A stretch of DNA of 64,000 nucleotides, taken from Pantoea cypripedii (GTDB lineage: Bacteria > Pseudomonadota > Gammaproteobacteria > Enterobacterales > Enterobacteriaceae). The translations under genes and the position numbers were made by a program. Of this stretch, positions 1-7,823 are shown one piece after another; position 1 is the first letter of the stretch; every line of letters starts with the position of its first letter. Below the pieces are notes generated by a model. The model searched no databases. It was given only the letters and a program-made list of their open reading frames with translations, and had not been told where the DNA came from. Location of the stretch: contig NZ_MLJI01000001.1 of NCBI RefSeq assembly GCF_002095535.1, positions 1,601,832-1,665,831 of the forward strand. Direction: 5' to 3'.

Positions 1-1562
1 CCGTTGCTAACGCGAATGGTACGCTGACATTCCTGATCAGTGACATTTCCGCTCCGCGCGGTGAGCAGGGGGTGATTACCACCGTCACCTTTGATCCTGA
101 AAGCGGAAAATGGGGGAACATTAAGCTACAACCCGACCCGACAAACGGGACTCCGCATGCTCCGTGGGTGCCGATGACCACACCGGATGGCATGGTGGTG
201 GGTAATATCGATTATGAAGATTACACCGACGCCAACGGTTCGACCCAGAACTACAACTTCGGCTCCGATATGCAGATGCTGGGGGATATTGTCGGCGATC
301 AACATCAGTACCTTGCCATTCAGGATGCGGAGGCCACGGTGAAGGGCGGTAGCGGGCAAGGCACCTGGTATCTGTATCAAATGCCAGAAGGGGGGTTACC
401 TGCGAGCTTCAAAATCGCTGATGTGGATCCGAGCCAGTTGATCCGCATCCATAACATCGGTGCGGGTAAGTTAAATGAAATCAATGCACGCCCGATTGCC
501 GATGGCGGTGGGGCTGAACAAATTCCGCACAACCATAATATTGCCAATCTTGGCGGGTTCAGTAATGGCACCGATACGGACATTGCGATTGGTTCCAGTA
601 CCGATAATTTCGGTACCACCAATGGCAAGGTATGGGTGCTGCATGCCAATAAGATTAAGGGCGATATCAATATTGGGGTCAACGGGACGGTTCAGGATTT
701 CGATACCCAATACGGCTACGGCATCATCAGTACCAATCATCCCGGTAGCCAGCAGGGTTTTGGTCTCAACGTAGTTGGCGGTTATGACTTCAATGGCGAT
801 GGCGTCAAAGATCTGGTCATTAGCGATCCGTTGGCGGTGAATAACAACAAAGTTGTCGGTGCGGTGTATATCGTTTATGGCGGCCATGAAAAGGATTATG
901 AGGAGGCACTGAAAGCCAACCATGGTCAGATCGATATTCAGACCATACTCGACAACGGCTGGGGGGAAGTGCATTACGGCAGCGTTGAAAATCAGTTTTT
1001 TGGCTGGTCAGTGGATGTTGTTGATATGAACAGGGATGGCCAGCCGGATTTGATTGTGGGCGCACCTTCGCAGCTGGGTGTGGCACTTACCAATAAAAAT
1101 CCTGATGTACACAACGATCAATTCAATGGCCAGGTGTATGTGATTTATAACAGCCATGATGCACCGGTGGTGGACGATACCACGCCAGCGGCCCGTGCGT
1201 TCAGTGTTGATGAAGCAACCCATCACGATGACAGCGGTATTGCATTGCTGCTGGATGGCGATCATCAGAACGTTGATCTGGCCAATCTGGTGGATGCGCT
1301 GAAGGATATGCACAACATTGATATGTCCAACGGCAACAACACCCTGAAAGTGGATAATCAGACGCTGGATAAGGTGGAAGGCGAAAATCATGATGCGCTG
1401 TTCGTCACTGGCGAGAATGGCAACGTTGAACTCAGCGGTGGGGCGGATAACTGGCAGGATAACGGCACCGTCACCATAGATGGCAAGGTTTATCATGATT
1501 ACCACAGCAGTGGTCAATCGGAAGTACTGATTGAAGACAGGATCCACGTCACCATCCTGTAA
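1..1562 (+). CDS. C-terminal part of a large FG-GAP repeat / adhesin-like surface protein (5' end outside the window)
   Basis: The frame is open from base 3 and no stop or convincing start precedes it, so this is the last ~520 residues of a longer protein. Two calcium-binding FG-GAP (integrin-alpha beta-propeller) blades are visible: FNGDGVKDLVISDP with a following VYIVYGG strand, and MNRDGQPDLIVGAPS followed by VYVIYN. The tail after ~residue 365 of the visible part is acidic, rich in Asp/Asn/His, and ends in EDRIHVTIL, like the tails of very large enterobacterial Ig-like or Bap/RTX-type biofilm proteins. A GTG at 72 could start a shorter protein, but coding continues upstream of it. Family is inferred from motifs; exact type and secretion route cannot be seen. 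Confidence 0.75.
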   Translation, partial: VANANGTLTFLISDISAPRGEQGVITTVTFDPESGKWGNIKLQPDPTNGTPHAPWVPMTTPDGMVVGNIDYEDYTDANGSTQNYNFGSDMQMLGDIVGDQHQYLAIQDAEATVKGGSGQGTWYLYQMPEGGLPASFKIADVDPSQLIRIHNIGAGKLNEINARPIADGGGAEQIPHNHNIANLGGFSNGTDTDIAIGSSTDNFGTTNGKVWVLHANKIKGDINIGVNGTVQDFDTQYGYGIISTNHPGSQQGFGLNVVGGYDFNGDGVKDLVISDPLAVNNNKVVGAVYIVYGGHEKDYEEALKANHGQIDIQTILDNGWGEVHYGSVENQFFGWSVDVVDMNRDGQPDLIVGAPSQLGVALTNKNPDVHNDQFNGQVYVIYNSHDAPVVDDTTPAARAFSVDEATHHDDSGIALLLDGDHQNVDLANLVDALKDMHNIDMSNGNNTLKVDNQTLDKVEGENHDALFVTGENGNVELSGGADNWQDNGTVTIDGKVYHDYHSSGQSEVLIEDRIHVTIL

Positions 1563-1578
1563 TCACATCATAAAACGT

Positions 1579-1611
1579 CAGGGGCCAGCGTGGTAACACG
1601 GCTGGCCCCTG
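1579..1611. terminator. Bidirectional terminator-like hairpin between convergent genes
   Basis: An 11-bp perfect outer stem CAGGGGCCAGC / GCTGGCCCCTG is extended inward by CGTG/CACG around a GTAA tetraloop, with one bulged G. It sits between the stop of the adhesin-like gene and the stop of the opposing SulP gene. TTTT follows it only on the minus strand. Confidence 0.7.
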
Positions 1612-1627
1612 CTATTTATGCGAAAAC

Positions 1628-3106
1628 TTACCCCAGCGTCCCCGTCAGGCGACGATGGAAATCACTGCTGCGGTTATCCAGCCCGATAAAGGTTACGGTG
1701 GCACCATGACGTTGATAGCGATATTCAATGGCGTCCAGCGCCGCGACGCTGGAGGCATCCCAGACCTGTGCATGGGTCAAATCAATCGTCACTGATTTTG
1801 GGTCGTGCGCGTAGTCAAAATGTTCGAACAGGTCGTTGCTGCTGGCAAAAAACAGCGGGCCACGCACGGTGTAATGGACCTGCTCACCGTCTTCACTCAG
1901 CTGACGTTCGGCGTGAATCACATGCGCAATGCGGCGTGCGAACAGCATCATGGCCAGGATCACGCCAACTAACACACCCAGCGCCAGGTTACCGGTCCAG
2001 ACTGTCACGGCGACGGTCAGCACCATCACCAGCGTTTCTGACCACGGCATGCGTTTGAGTGTCGTGGGTTGCAGGCTATGCCAGTTCACAGTTTTCACTG
2101 CCACCACCATCATAATTCCCGCCAGCACCACCATCGGGATCTGCGCCATAATGCGGCTCAGGCCGGTCACCAGCAGCAGCAGAACCAGCCCGGCGGCCAC
2201 GGTGGAAACGCGGGTGCGGGCTTTACCCAGTTCCACGTTCACAATGGTCTGGCCAATCATGGCACAACCGGCAATCCCGCCATAAAAACCGGCCAGAATA
2301 TTGGCGATGCCCAGTCCCCAGGACTCGCGGCGTTTGCTGGATGGGGTGTCGGTAATATCGTCCACCAGTTTCGCCGTCAGCAGTGATTCCATCAGGCCAA
2401 CAAAGGCAATGCTAAGCGCCGTCGGCCAGATGATTTGCAGCGTTTGCAGGTCAAGCGGCACCAGCAGCGTAGTGAAACCCGGTAATCCGGCGGTCATCGG
2501 GCCTTCATCACCGACATTTGGCACGCGATAACCCAGCAGCAGCGCCACAGCGGTCACCACCACAATCGCCACCAGCGGGGAGGGGACGCTTTTCAGCACT
2601 TTCGGCAGCAACAGCACAATCGCCAGCGTAACGGCGAACAACACCCACACCAGGCCAGACTGGCCCCAGACATGGGGTACCTGCGCAAAGAAAATCAGAA
2701 TCCCGAGCGCGTTGACGAAGCCAATCATCACCGAGCGCGGAATATAGCGCATCATGCGCGCCATACCCGCGAGGCCAAACAGAATCTGAATCACGCCACC
2801 CATCACCACGGCTGGCAGAATATATTCCACGCCATGCGCGTGCACCATCGGGCCGATGACCAGCGCCACCGATCCGGCGGCGGCGGTGACCATCGCCGGG
2901 CGGCCACCCAGCAGGGATAATGTCAGGCACAGCACCACTGACGCCACGAGACTGACTTTAGGATCGACACCCGCAATCACGGAAAATGAGATGACTTCAG
3001 GAATCAGGGCCAGTGCCGTAATGATCCCGGCCAGGCATTCACGGGTGAGTAGGGCAGGCGAGCGTAATACGCGGCTTACCGTGAGATCTTCGGTTAGATG
3101 GCTCAT
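1628..3106 (-). CDS. SulP family inorganic anion transporter with STAS domain
   Basis: A 492-residue inner-membrane protein of the SulP (SLC26-like) family. About ten to fourteen hydrophobic segments span residues ~25–400. The family-typical N-terminal stretch ALALIPEVISFSVIAGVDP is at ~30–50 and the GGRPAMVTAAAGS region at ~67–80. A cytoplasmic STAS domain follows at ~405–490 (VTIDLTHAQVWDASSVAALD). Family members move sulfate, bicarbonate, C4-dicarboxylates or other anions; the substrate cannot be read from sequence. ATG at 3106 is the first good start, though the ribosome site is weak. It reads alone, convergent to the adhesin-like gene. Confidence 0.9.
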   Translation of the reverse strand: MSHLTEDLTVSRVLRSPALLTRECLAGIITALALIPEVISFSVIAGVDPKVSLVASVVLCLTLSLLGGRPAMVTAAAGSVALVIGPMVHAHGVEYILPAVVMGGVIQILFGLAGMARMMRYIPRSVMIGFVNALGILIFFAQVPHVWGQSGLVWVLFAVTLAIVLLLPKVLKSVPSPLVAIVVVTAVALLLGYRVPNVGDEGPMTAGLPGFTTLLVPLDLQTLQIIWPTALSIAFVGLMESLLTAKLVDDITDTPSSKRRESWGLGIANILAGFYGGIAGCAMIGQTIVNVELGKARTRVSTVAAGLVLLLLVTGLSRIMAQIPMVVLAGIMMVVAVKTVNWHSLQPTTLKRMPWSETLVMVLTVAVTVWTGNLALGVLVGVILAMMLFARRIAHVIHAERQLSEDGEQVHYTVRGPLFFASSNDLFEHFDYAHDPKSVTIDLTHAQVWDASSVAALDAIEYRYQRHGATVTFIGLDNRSSDFHRRLTGTLG

Positions 3107-3263
3107 AAATTGTGCAGGCTCTTTTATTATGTTGCGCTTACCGAACGGTAAGGCAGTAACCAGATGAGAAACAGACAGGGAAAGGGATGTTACCGGTCAA
3201 TGCAGTAGGATGCCAGACTAAATCTGTCGTCAGGCAGGGGGATTCCATCCATGGAATCGTAAT

Positions 3264-3524
3264 TCAGACCGAGATATCATCCGGTGTTTTATGCACGACG
3301 ATCTCCAGCAACTGGCGATAAATATCCAGTTGGGCCTCATCATTTTCCTGCTCAAGCCGGGCAATCAGGGCAGAAATAATCGCCTTATTAGTGACTGGCA
3401 TACCGGTTTGCAGGATTTCAGCAACGATTTGGCCAAACACGGCCATTTGCTTGTCTGCACCTTCACTCGCCAGATTGAAATAGTGCGCGATGGCCTGATC
3501 GCGGCTTATTACGGCGTTTTGCAT
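3264..3524 (-). CDS. YmgB/AriR-family biofilm and acid-stress regulator
   Basis: A small 86-residue, mostly helical protein resembling E. coli YmgB/AriR and its paralogue YcgZ. The AIAHYFNLASEGADKQMAVFGQIVAEIL and LIARLEQENDEAQLDIYRQLLEIVV segments match the two-helix dimer fold of that family. YmgB-type proteins are small connector regulators that in E. coli affect biofilm formation, acid resistance and Rcs output. ATG at 3524 follows an AGGA ribosome site at a suitable distance. The 469-base region upstream of it has repeated sequence motifs. Which family member it is remains uncertain. Confidence 0.8.
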   Translation of the reverse strand: MQNAVISRDQAIAHYFNLASEGADKQMAVFGQIVAEILQTGMPVTNKAIISALIARLEQENDEAQLDIYRQLLEIVVHKTPDDISV

Positions 3525-3919
3525 GTGTAAAGTCCTGAATTCGGTCTGATAAGGGGTATCAGACCGGCGATGATAAAACTCTCACGCGGACAGGCGTGAA
3601 AGACCCAATGTCATCTCACTCACAAAAAAACACCTTTGGAGGTGGAAATCCACAACACCTGCAGAGGCGGCACAACGTGCATCATTCGTTACAGGACTGT
3701 TAACCAGTCCCTGGGGAATAAACTTATACAATGACCATCAATTTGTACAAGGTAAATCATGAACATTTTGTGCCATTCTTTAACTTACAGCCAGATAAAT
3801 AGACGGTTACTTCGCAAAACTTATACAACAAGGCTGTACAGCTTCACTGTTTTAGTCAAATTTCGCACTACAATGATCAGCGTGAATTATTGAGGGATTC
3901 TGGCGTGTGAGTGGGTGCT

Positions 3920-3948
3920 TTTCATTCGCAACCGGGTCTGCGTATAAT
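3920..3948 (+). promoter_or_regulatory. Sigma-70 promoter of the marR-type gene
   Basis: A perfect TATAAT (3943–3948) has TTTCAT (3920–3925) 17 bases upstream as the -35 element. Transcription should start near 3955, just ahead of the operator palindrome. Confidence 0.65.
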
Positions 3949-3962
3949 AACGGTACTGTTTA

Positions 3963-3987
3963 GTTAGGTACCTAACCATTAGGTAAC
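3963..3987. promoter_or_regulatory. Palindromic operator, probably for the downstream MarR-type regulator
   Basis: GTTAGGTACCTAAC (3963–3976) is a perfect 14-bp palindrome lying just after the predicted start of transcription. A second half-site TTAGGTA recurs at 3979–3985, 15 bases from the first, and overlaps the ribosome site of the gene. The arrangement suggests autorepression. MarR proteins bind such short palindromes, but binding here is inferred. Confidence 0.6.
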
Positions 3988-3993
3988 TATCCT

Positions 3994-4425
3994 TTGACTG
4001 ACTATCCACAACCTTTCTCCCGTTTATTACATCTCACCGCGCACGCATGGCGGCTGGCGGTTGACCGTCGTTTAAAAGAAAGCGGGCTGAGTATGAGTAG
4101 CTGGATGGCTATCGCCACGGTGGCAACGGCAAATGAACCACCGACGCAAAAAGCGCTGGCGCAACTGCTGGGCCTGGAAGAGGCCAGTGTGGTGCCACTG
4201 GTGGATCGGTTGGTGAAACAGCAACTTTTGGCGCGTGTCCAGCCCCAGGAGGATCGTCGCAAGCGCCTGCTGATGCTGACGGAGCAGGGCAACGTTGCTT
4301 TCGCCGAAGTCAAAACTCAGGCCGATACGCTACGCGCCCAGTTGCTGGCGGATATCGACCCGCAGGCGCTGGCGGTCACCGAGCAAGTGTTGCAGCAATT
4401 GCTGACGCGGCTGGGGACGTTATAA
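3994..4425 (+). CDS. MarR/SlyA-type winged-helix transcriptional regulator
   Basis: A 143-residue MarR-family protein. The dimerization helices are at ~5–35, the winged helix-turn-helix at ~50–100 (PPTQKALAQLLGLEEASVVPLVDRLVKQQLL, then the wing with QEDRRKRLLMLTEQG), and a C-terminal dimer helix follows. Such proteins are usually repressors that respond to phenolic or other small ligands. TTG at 3994 is chosen because AGGTAA lies just upstream and the family's N-terminus fits. No transporter or oxidoreductase target adjoins it, which is unusual for the family. The only nearby operator is its own. Confidence 0.9.
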   Translation: MTDYPQPFSRLLHLTAHAWRLAVDRRLKESGLSMSSWMAIATVATANEPPTQKALAQLLGLEEASVVPLVDRLVKQQLLARVQPQEDRRKRLLMLTEQGNVAFAEVKTQADTLRAQLLADIDPQALAVTEQVLQQLLTRLGTL

Positions 4426-4658
4426 CCGTGGCAAAGCGCATCATCGATCTGGGGGATGGCTGGAAAGGTTGATCATCATGCATCCGCGCTATTTTGTGGT
4501 GGATATTCCGGTTTAATCACAGACTTATCTGATATTCCGTGAGTACATTCTGATAATAAAGTGATTTATGCTTTTTTCTCTTGTTTTTGCACCATGCGGC
4601 ATTACTCTCAGCGCGCCAGAGGGCGAAGGGTTTGCTCATAACAGGGGAAAAAAGGGAA

Positions 4659-5060
4659 ATGATGATGAAAACATGGGGCGTGGCTTTGGTGGTCACGGCG
4701 ACGTTGTTAACCGGTTGTGTCTCTCGTACTGCGCCGATCGCGGCGATCAATCAAACGCTGAGCCAGCGCTACAGCGACAACCAGATGAAAAACACCATTA
4801 TTGAAGCGGGTCTCAGCCGTCAGTGGGTGATGACATCGGCAGGGCCGGGGGTGATCAATGGCCGCCTGACACAACGTGGCCACACCGCAGAAATCCGGGT
4901 GACCTACAGCGCACAAACTTACAGCATTCAATACGTTGGCAGCCAGAACCTGTTAGCGGCGAATGGTCAGATTCATCGTAATTACAATCGCTGGGTACAT
5001 AACCTCGATCAGGACATCCAGCTGCGTTTGGCGGCACTGGCGGCACTGGCGACGCGATAA
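4659..5060 (+). CDS. Small outer-membrane-type lipoprotein of unknown function
   Basis: About 133 residues starting MMMKTWGV, with a signal peptide ending in the lipobox LLTGC at ~15–19. The mature N-terminus begins Cys-Val-Ser, compatible with outer membrane sorting. The remainder has two short beta-rich stretches (AEIRVTYSAQTYSIQYVGS) and resembles small stress-type lipoproteins whose function I cannot name. AAAGGGA precedes ATG 4659; the ATGs at 4662 and 4665 are equally possible. It lies 165 bases ahead of the ape operon, on the same strand but outside the overlapping gene chain, so it is probably separate. Confidence 0.7.
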   Translation: MMMKTWGVALVVTATLLTGCVSRTAPIAAINQTLSQRYSDNQMKNTIIEAGLSRQWVMTSAGPGVINGRLTQRGHTAEIRVTYSAQTYSIQYVGSQNLLAANGQIHRNYNRWVHNLDQDIQLRLAALAALATR

Positions 5061-5224
5061 GCGCGTCTGCGTGCAGGTCTGCCACCAGGTTATAGAATTA
5101 GTCAGTTGCCCGCCTTCTTTAATCGGCAGACATCCGTCACCGCGGATGACCGGAACCAGGCAGGGAAGGGATGCCGCACCAGCAAAATCTGACCTTCCCT
5201 CTGGCTTATAAAAAGAATGCAGGT

Positions 5225-5953
5225 ATGAAACTCGCTTACACACTCATCGACTGGCACGCTTTGGCACCTGGCCTTGATACCCTCAGCGCCTGGCAGCATT
5301 GGGCTGGCCAGGCTCCGCACATTGATGCCACTCTGCCGATGGCGAAACCCCAATTTTTGCCGATGATGACGGCGCGCCGTCTGAGCAGCGGCAGCCGTGC
5401 TGCGGTGGAGTGCGGCCTGGCGTTGCTGGCGCGTCAGCAGGTGGATGCGGTGGTGTTTACCAGCCGTCACGGTGAACTGGAGCGCAACCTGCGCATACTT
5501 GAAGCCCTGGCACAGCAGCAGGCGCTTTCCCCTACCGATTTCGCCATGTCCGTCCATAACTCTGCCGTCGGTAGCCTGACCATTGCAGCACGTCAGCCTC
5601 TGGTATCCACCTCGCTGGCGGCGGGGATGGATAGCTTCCAGCAGGGGTTGCTGGAAGTGGCGGCACTGCATCAGGCCGGTTATCAGCAGGTGATGCTGGT
5701 GGATTTCGACGGCCTCGTACCGGAATATTATCGCCCCTGGCTGGCAGAGATGCCGTTCAATGCCCCTTATGCGGTGGCGCTGTTATTGCGTCGTGGTGAC
5801 GACTGGCGTTGTCAGGCTCGGCCACAACGCCCAGGCCATCCTGCATCATTGCCGCAAAGTTTACTGTTTCTGCATGGTCTGCTCGCACAGCAGTACACCG
5901 TTTGTGTGCCAGGAGAACGGCATGAATGGGTGTGGGAGCGTGCGCATGATTAA
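5225..5953 (+). CDS. apeC: APE beta-ketoacyl synthase-like chain length factor
   Basis: First gene of the overlapping aryl polyene operon. The ~242-residue protein is a short thiolase-fold protein of the 'ketoacyl-synt_2' type. It has the SVHNSAVGSLTIAARQP and STSLAAGMDSFQQGLLE stretches but no Cys-His-His triad, as expected for a chain length factor that pairs with the active ketosynthase ApeO. The ApeO:ApeC pairing is established for APE systems of other bacteria; here it is inferred from order and length. ATG 5225 is preferred because similarity begins there, although the frame is open to 5171. It overlaps the next gene. Confidence 0.85.
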   Translation: MKLAYTLIDWHALAPGLDTLSAWQHWAGQAPHIDATLPMAKPQFLPMMTARRLSSGSRAAVECGLALLARQQVDAVVFTSRHGELERNLRILEALAQQQALSPTDFAMSVHNSAVGSLTIAARQPLVSTSLAAGMDSFQQGLLEVAALHQAGYQQVMLVDFDGLVPEYYRPWLAEMPFNAPYAVALLLRRGDDWRCQARPQRPGHPASLPQSLLFLHGLLAQQYTVCVPGERHEWVWERAHD

Positions 5954-6731
5954 GCGCAGTGGCGGCGGCTGGAATTATTACTGGCGGCTGCTGATGACGG
6001 CCGTCAGTTTTACTTTGTTCAGCGTCGGCGGGCTGTTGCTGTCGCTGGTCTGGTTCAACCTGTTGCTGCTGGTGCAGCGTGATGCAGCGCGTCGCCGTCA
6101 GATCGCCCGGCGCAGCATCGCCCGCAGTTTCCGTTGTTTTTTGCGCTTTTGCCGCTGGGTGGGCGTCTATGACTATCGCATCGACGGAGCTGAGTTGCTG
6201 CAACAGGATCGTGGCTGCCTGATTGTTGCCAACCATCCTTCGTTAATCGATTACGTGATGATCGCCTCGGTGTTACCCGAGATGGATTGCCTGGTGAAGG
6301 CCGAGTTGCAACATAACTTCTTTTTGCGTGGCGTGATCCGTGCCGCGGATTATCTGATCAACAGCGAGGCCGCCACGCTGCTGCCCGAGAGCCAGCAGCG
6401 TCTGGCACGTGGCGATACCATTCTGATTTTTCCCGAAGGCACCCGTACTCGTTACGGCGAGCCACTAAAATTACAACGGGGCGCGGCCAATATCGCCGTG
6501 CGTGCCGGATGCGATCTGCGCGTGGTTCATATCAGCTGCACCCAACGTATGCTGGATAAGCAGAGCCGCTGGTATCAGATTCCACCGGTTAAACCGCTAT
6601 TTACTGTACGCGTACAATCACGTATTGCCAGCCAGCGCTTTTATGAAGCGCATGAAGATGCGCAGCCACTGGCGGCACGTCACCTGACGCGTCACCTGCA
6701 ACAGGCTCTGACTCCTGAAGAGACCAACTAA
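5946..6731 (+). CDS. apeD: APE 1-acylglycerol-3-phosphate-type acyltransferase
   Basis: A membrane-bound acyltransferase of the PlsC/LPLAT family, ~261 residues. It has one N-terminal transmembrane stretch (~15–40), the catalytic HX4D motif NHPSLID, and the second box FPEGTRTR. In APE clusters such enzymes are thought to attach the polyene acyl chain to a lipid or sugar anchor. ATG 5946 overlaps the apeC stop by 8 bases and has GGGAG upstream. ATG 5922 also has a good AGGAG site and would add eight residues. The following gene starts 3 bases after its stop. Confidence 0.85.
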   Translation: MIKRSGGGWNYYWRLLMTAVSFTLFSVGGLLLSLVWFNLLLLVQRDAARRRQIARRSIARSFRCFLRFCRWVGVYDYRIDGAELLQQDRGCLIVANHPSLIDYVMIASVLPEMDCLVKAELQHNFFLRGVIRAADYLINSEAATLLPESQQRLARGDTILIFPEGTRTRYGEPLKLQRGAANIAVRAGCDLRVVHISCTQRMLDKQSRWYQIPPVKPLFTVRVQSRIASQRFYEAHEDAQPLAARHLTRHLQQALTPEETN

Positions 6732-6734
6732 GCT

Positions 6735-6992
6735 ATGCAAGCCATGATCAACGAAATTAAACACATGATTATCGACACGCTAAATCTGGAAGATATCAGC
6801 GTGGACGATATCGATACCGATGCACCGCTGTTTGGTGAGGGTCTGGGACTCGACTCCATCGATGCGCTGGAACTGGGTCTGGCGGTGAAAAATCGCTTCG
6901 GCGTGCAGCTATCCGCAGAAAGTGAACGGCTGCGCGCGCATTTCTTTTCCGTGGCCACGCTGGCCGCGTTTATTGAACAACAGCAAGCCTGA
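6735..6992 (+). CDS. apeE: APE acyl carrier protein 1
   Basis: An 85-residue acyl carrier protein. The phosphopantetheine attachment motif GLDSIDALEL has its Ser at position 41, in the usual four-helix ACP layout. It carries the growing aryl polyene chain as a thioester in the cytoplasm. It is followed closely by a second ACP, the tandem arrangement seen in APE clusters, where one ACP elongates and the other is thought to serve a different acyl transfer. The start could also be the in-frame ATG at 6744. Confidence 0.9.
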   Translation: MQAMINEIKHMIIDTLNLEDISVDDIDTDAPLFGEGLGLDSIDALELGLAVKNRFGVQLSAESERLRAHFFSVATLAAFIEQQQA

Positions 6993-7003
6993 GAGCGGTA
7001 TGC

Positions 7004-7255
7004 ATGATGAATAAAGATGAGATTTACCAGGAAGTTGCAGCGCTGCTGACCTCGTTGTTTGAAATTGAACCTGACGACATCCGCCCGGATGCGCGTCTGT
7101 ATGAAGACCTCGAACTCGACAGCATTGATGCCGTCGATATGGTGGTGCATCTGCAAAAGCGCAGCGGTCACAAGTTCAGCCCGGAAATGTTCCGCTCGGT
7201 GCGTACCGTGCAGGATGTGGTGGATGCGGTGGCACAACTGACGCGCGAAGCCTGA
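7004..7255 (+). CDS. apeF: APE acyl carrier protein 2
   Basis: An 83-residue acyl carrier protein. It carries LELDSIDAVDMV with the modified Ser at ~40, and acidic helices typical of the family. It differs clearly from the neighbouring ACP, so the pair is not a recent duplication. Start ATG 7004 (MMNKDE) gives a normal ACP length. The stop lies 7 bases ahead of the membrane protein gene, which fits one transcript. Confidence 0.9.
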   Translation: MMNKDEIYQEVAALLTSLFEIEPDDIRPDARLYEDLELDSIDAVDMVVHLQKRSGHKFSPEMFRSVRTVQDVVDAVAQLTREA

Positions 7256-7262
7256 GGACGCA

Positions 7263-7823
7263 ATGCGAGCGGCATTGCGTCTGCTGAACGGCATTGCGCT
7301 GCTCGCCTGGCCGTTGCTGGTGTGGCTGGCACTGACTTATCCGCAATGGCGTCTGCTGTTGTTGTTGCTGGCCTTGCTGTTTGCGCTGCGTGTCTGGAGC
7401 CTGCGTCATTCGCACGGCGCAATGGCGCGTATTGGATTACTGATGGCGCTGGTGGGCAGTGTGCTGTGCCTCGCCAGCCTGATGTTACGTGGGCAGCATC
7501 TGCTGCTGTGGTATCCGGTGGTGGTCAACGCCCTGATGTTGCTGTTGTTTGCCTCATCGCTGTGGCGCGGCATGCCGCTGGTGGAGCGCATTGCGCGCCT
7601 GCGTGAACCGCAGCTCCCGGCGCGTGCGGTGCGCTATACCCGACGGGTCACCCAGGTGTGGTGCGGCTTTTTTGTTTTCAATGGCGGCGTGGCGCTGATG
7701 ACCTGCCTGCTGGCGGATCTCCGGCTCTGGACGTTATGGAATGGTTGCATCAGCTATCTGCTGATGGGGGCGCTGATGGGGAGCGAATGGTTGCTGCGTC
7801 AGCGGATGAGGAAACAGGCATGA
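7263..7823 (+). CDS. apeG: APE cluster integral membrane protein (COG4648 type)
   Basis: A 186-residue, strongly hydrophobic protein with about five transmembrane segments (roughly 10–30, 35–50, 55–75, 85–100, 130–175). Its place between the ACPs and the AMP ligase matches the COG4648 membrane protein of APE clusters, whose biochemical role is not known to me. It may link synthesis to the inner membrane. Its stop overlaps the next start as ATGA. Confidence 0.8.
   Translation: MRAALRLLNGIALLAWPLLVWLALTYPQWRLLLLLLALLFALRVWSLRHSHGAMARIGLLMALVGSVLCLASLMLRGQHLLLWYPVVVNALMLLLFASSLWRGMPLVERIARLREPQLPARAVRYTRRVTQVWCGFFVFNGGVALMTCLLADLRLWTLWNGCISYLLMGALMGSEWLLRQRMRKQA

Larger units (their letters stand above)
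3525..3993. other. Divergent intergenic region (ymgB-like / marR-like) with duplicated motifs
   Basis: No convincing gene lies in these 469 bases. They hold the two divergent promoters. AAACTTATACAA occurs twice, at 3720–3731 and 3817–3828, and two palindromes TTGTACAA (3743–3750) and CTGTACAG (3834–3841) each follow a copy. Short snap-back sequences such as GTGGAAATCCAC occur near 3642–3655. This reads as a regulatory region with repeated protein sites, but the binder is unknown. Confidence 0.5.

Noticed and set aside
346..357. GGCGGTAGCGGG resembling an ops/RfaH element
   Set aside because: It lies inside the coding part of the adhesin-like gene and departs from the ops consensus at its end; no ops site was seen ahead of the ape operon.
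3731..3802. 23-codon frame MTINLYKVNHEHFVPFFNLQPDK
   Set aside because: No ribosome site at a proper distance, and it overlaps regulatory repeats; too little to call a gene.
7004..7255. The second ACP as a recent duplicate of the first
   Set aside because: The two carrier proteins differ widely outside the DSID motif, so they are old, distinct partners.
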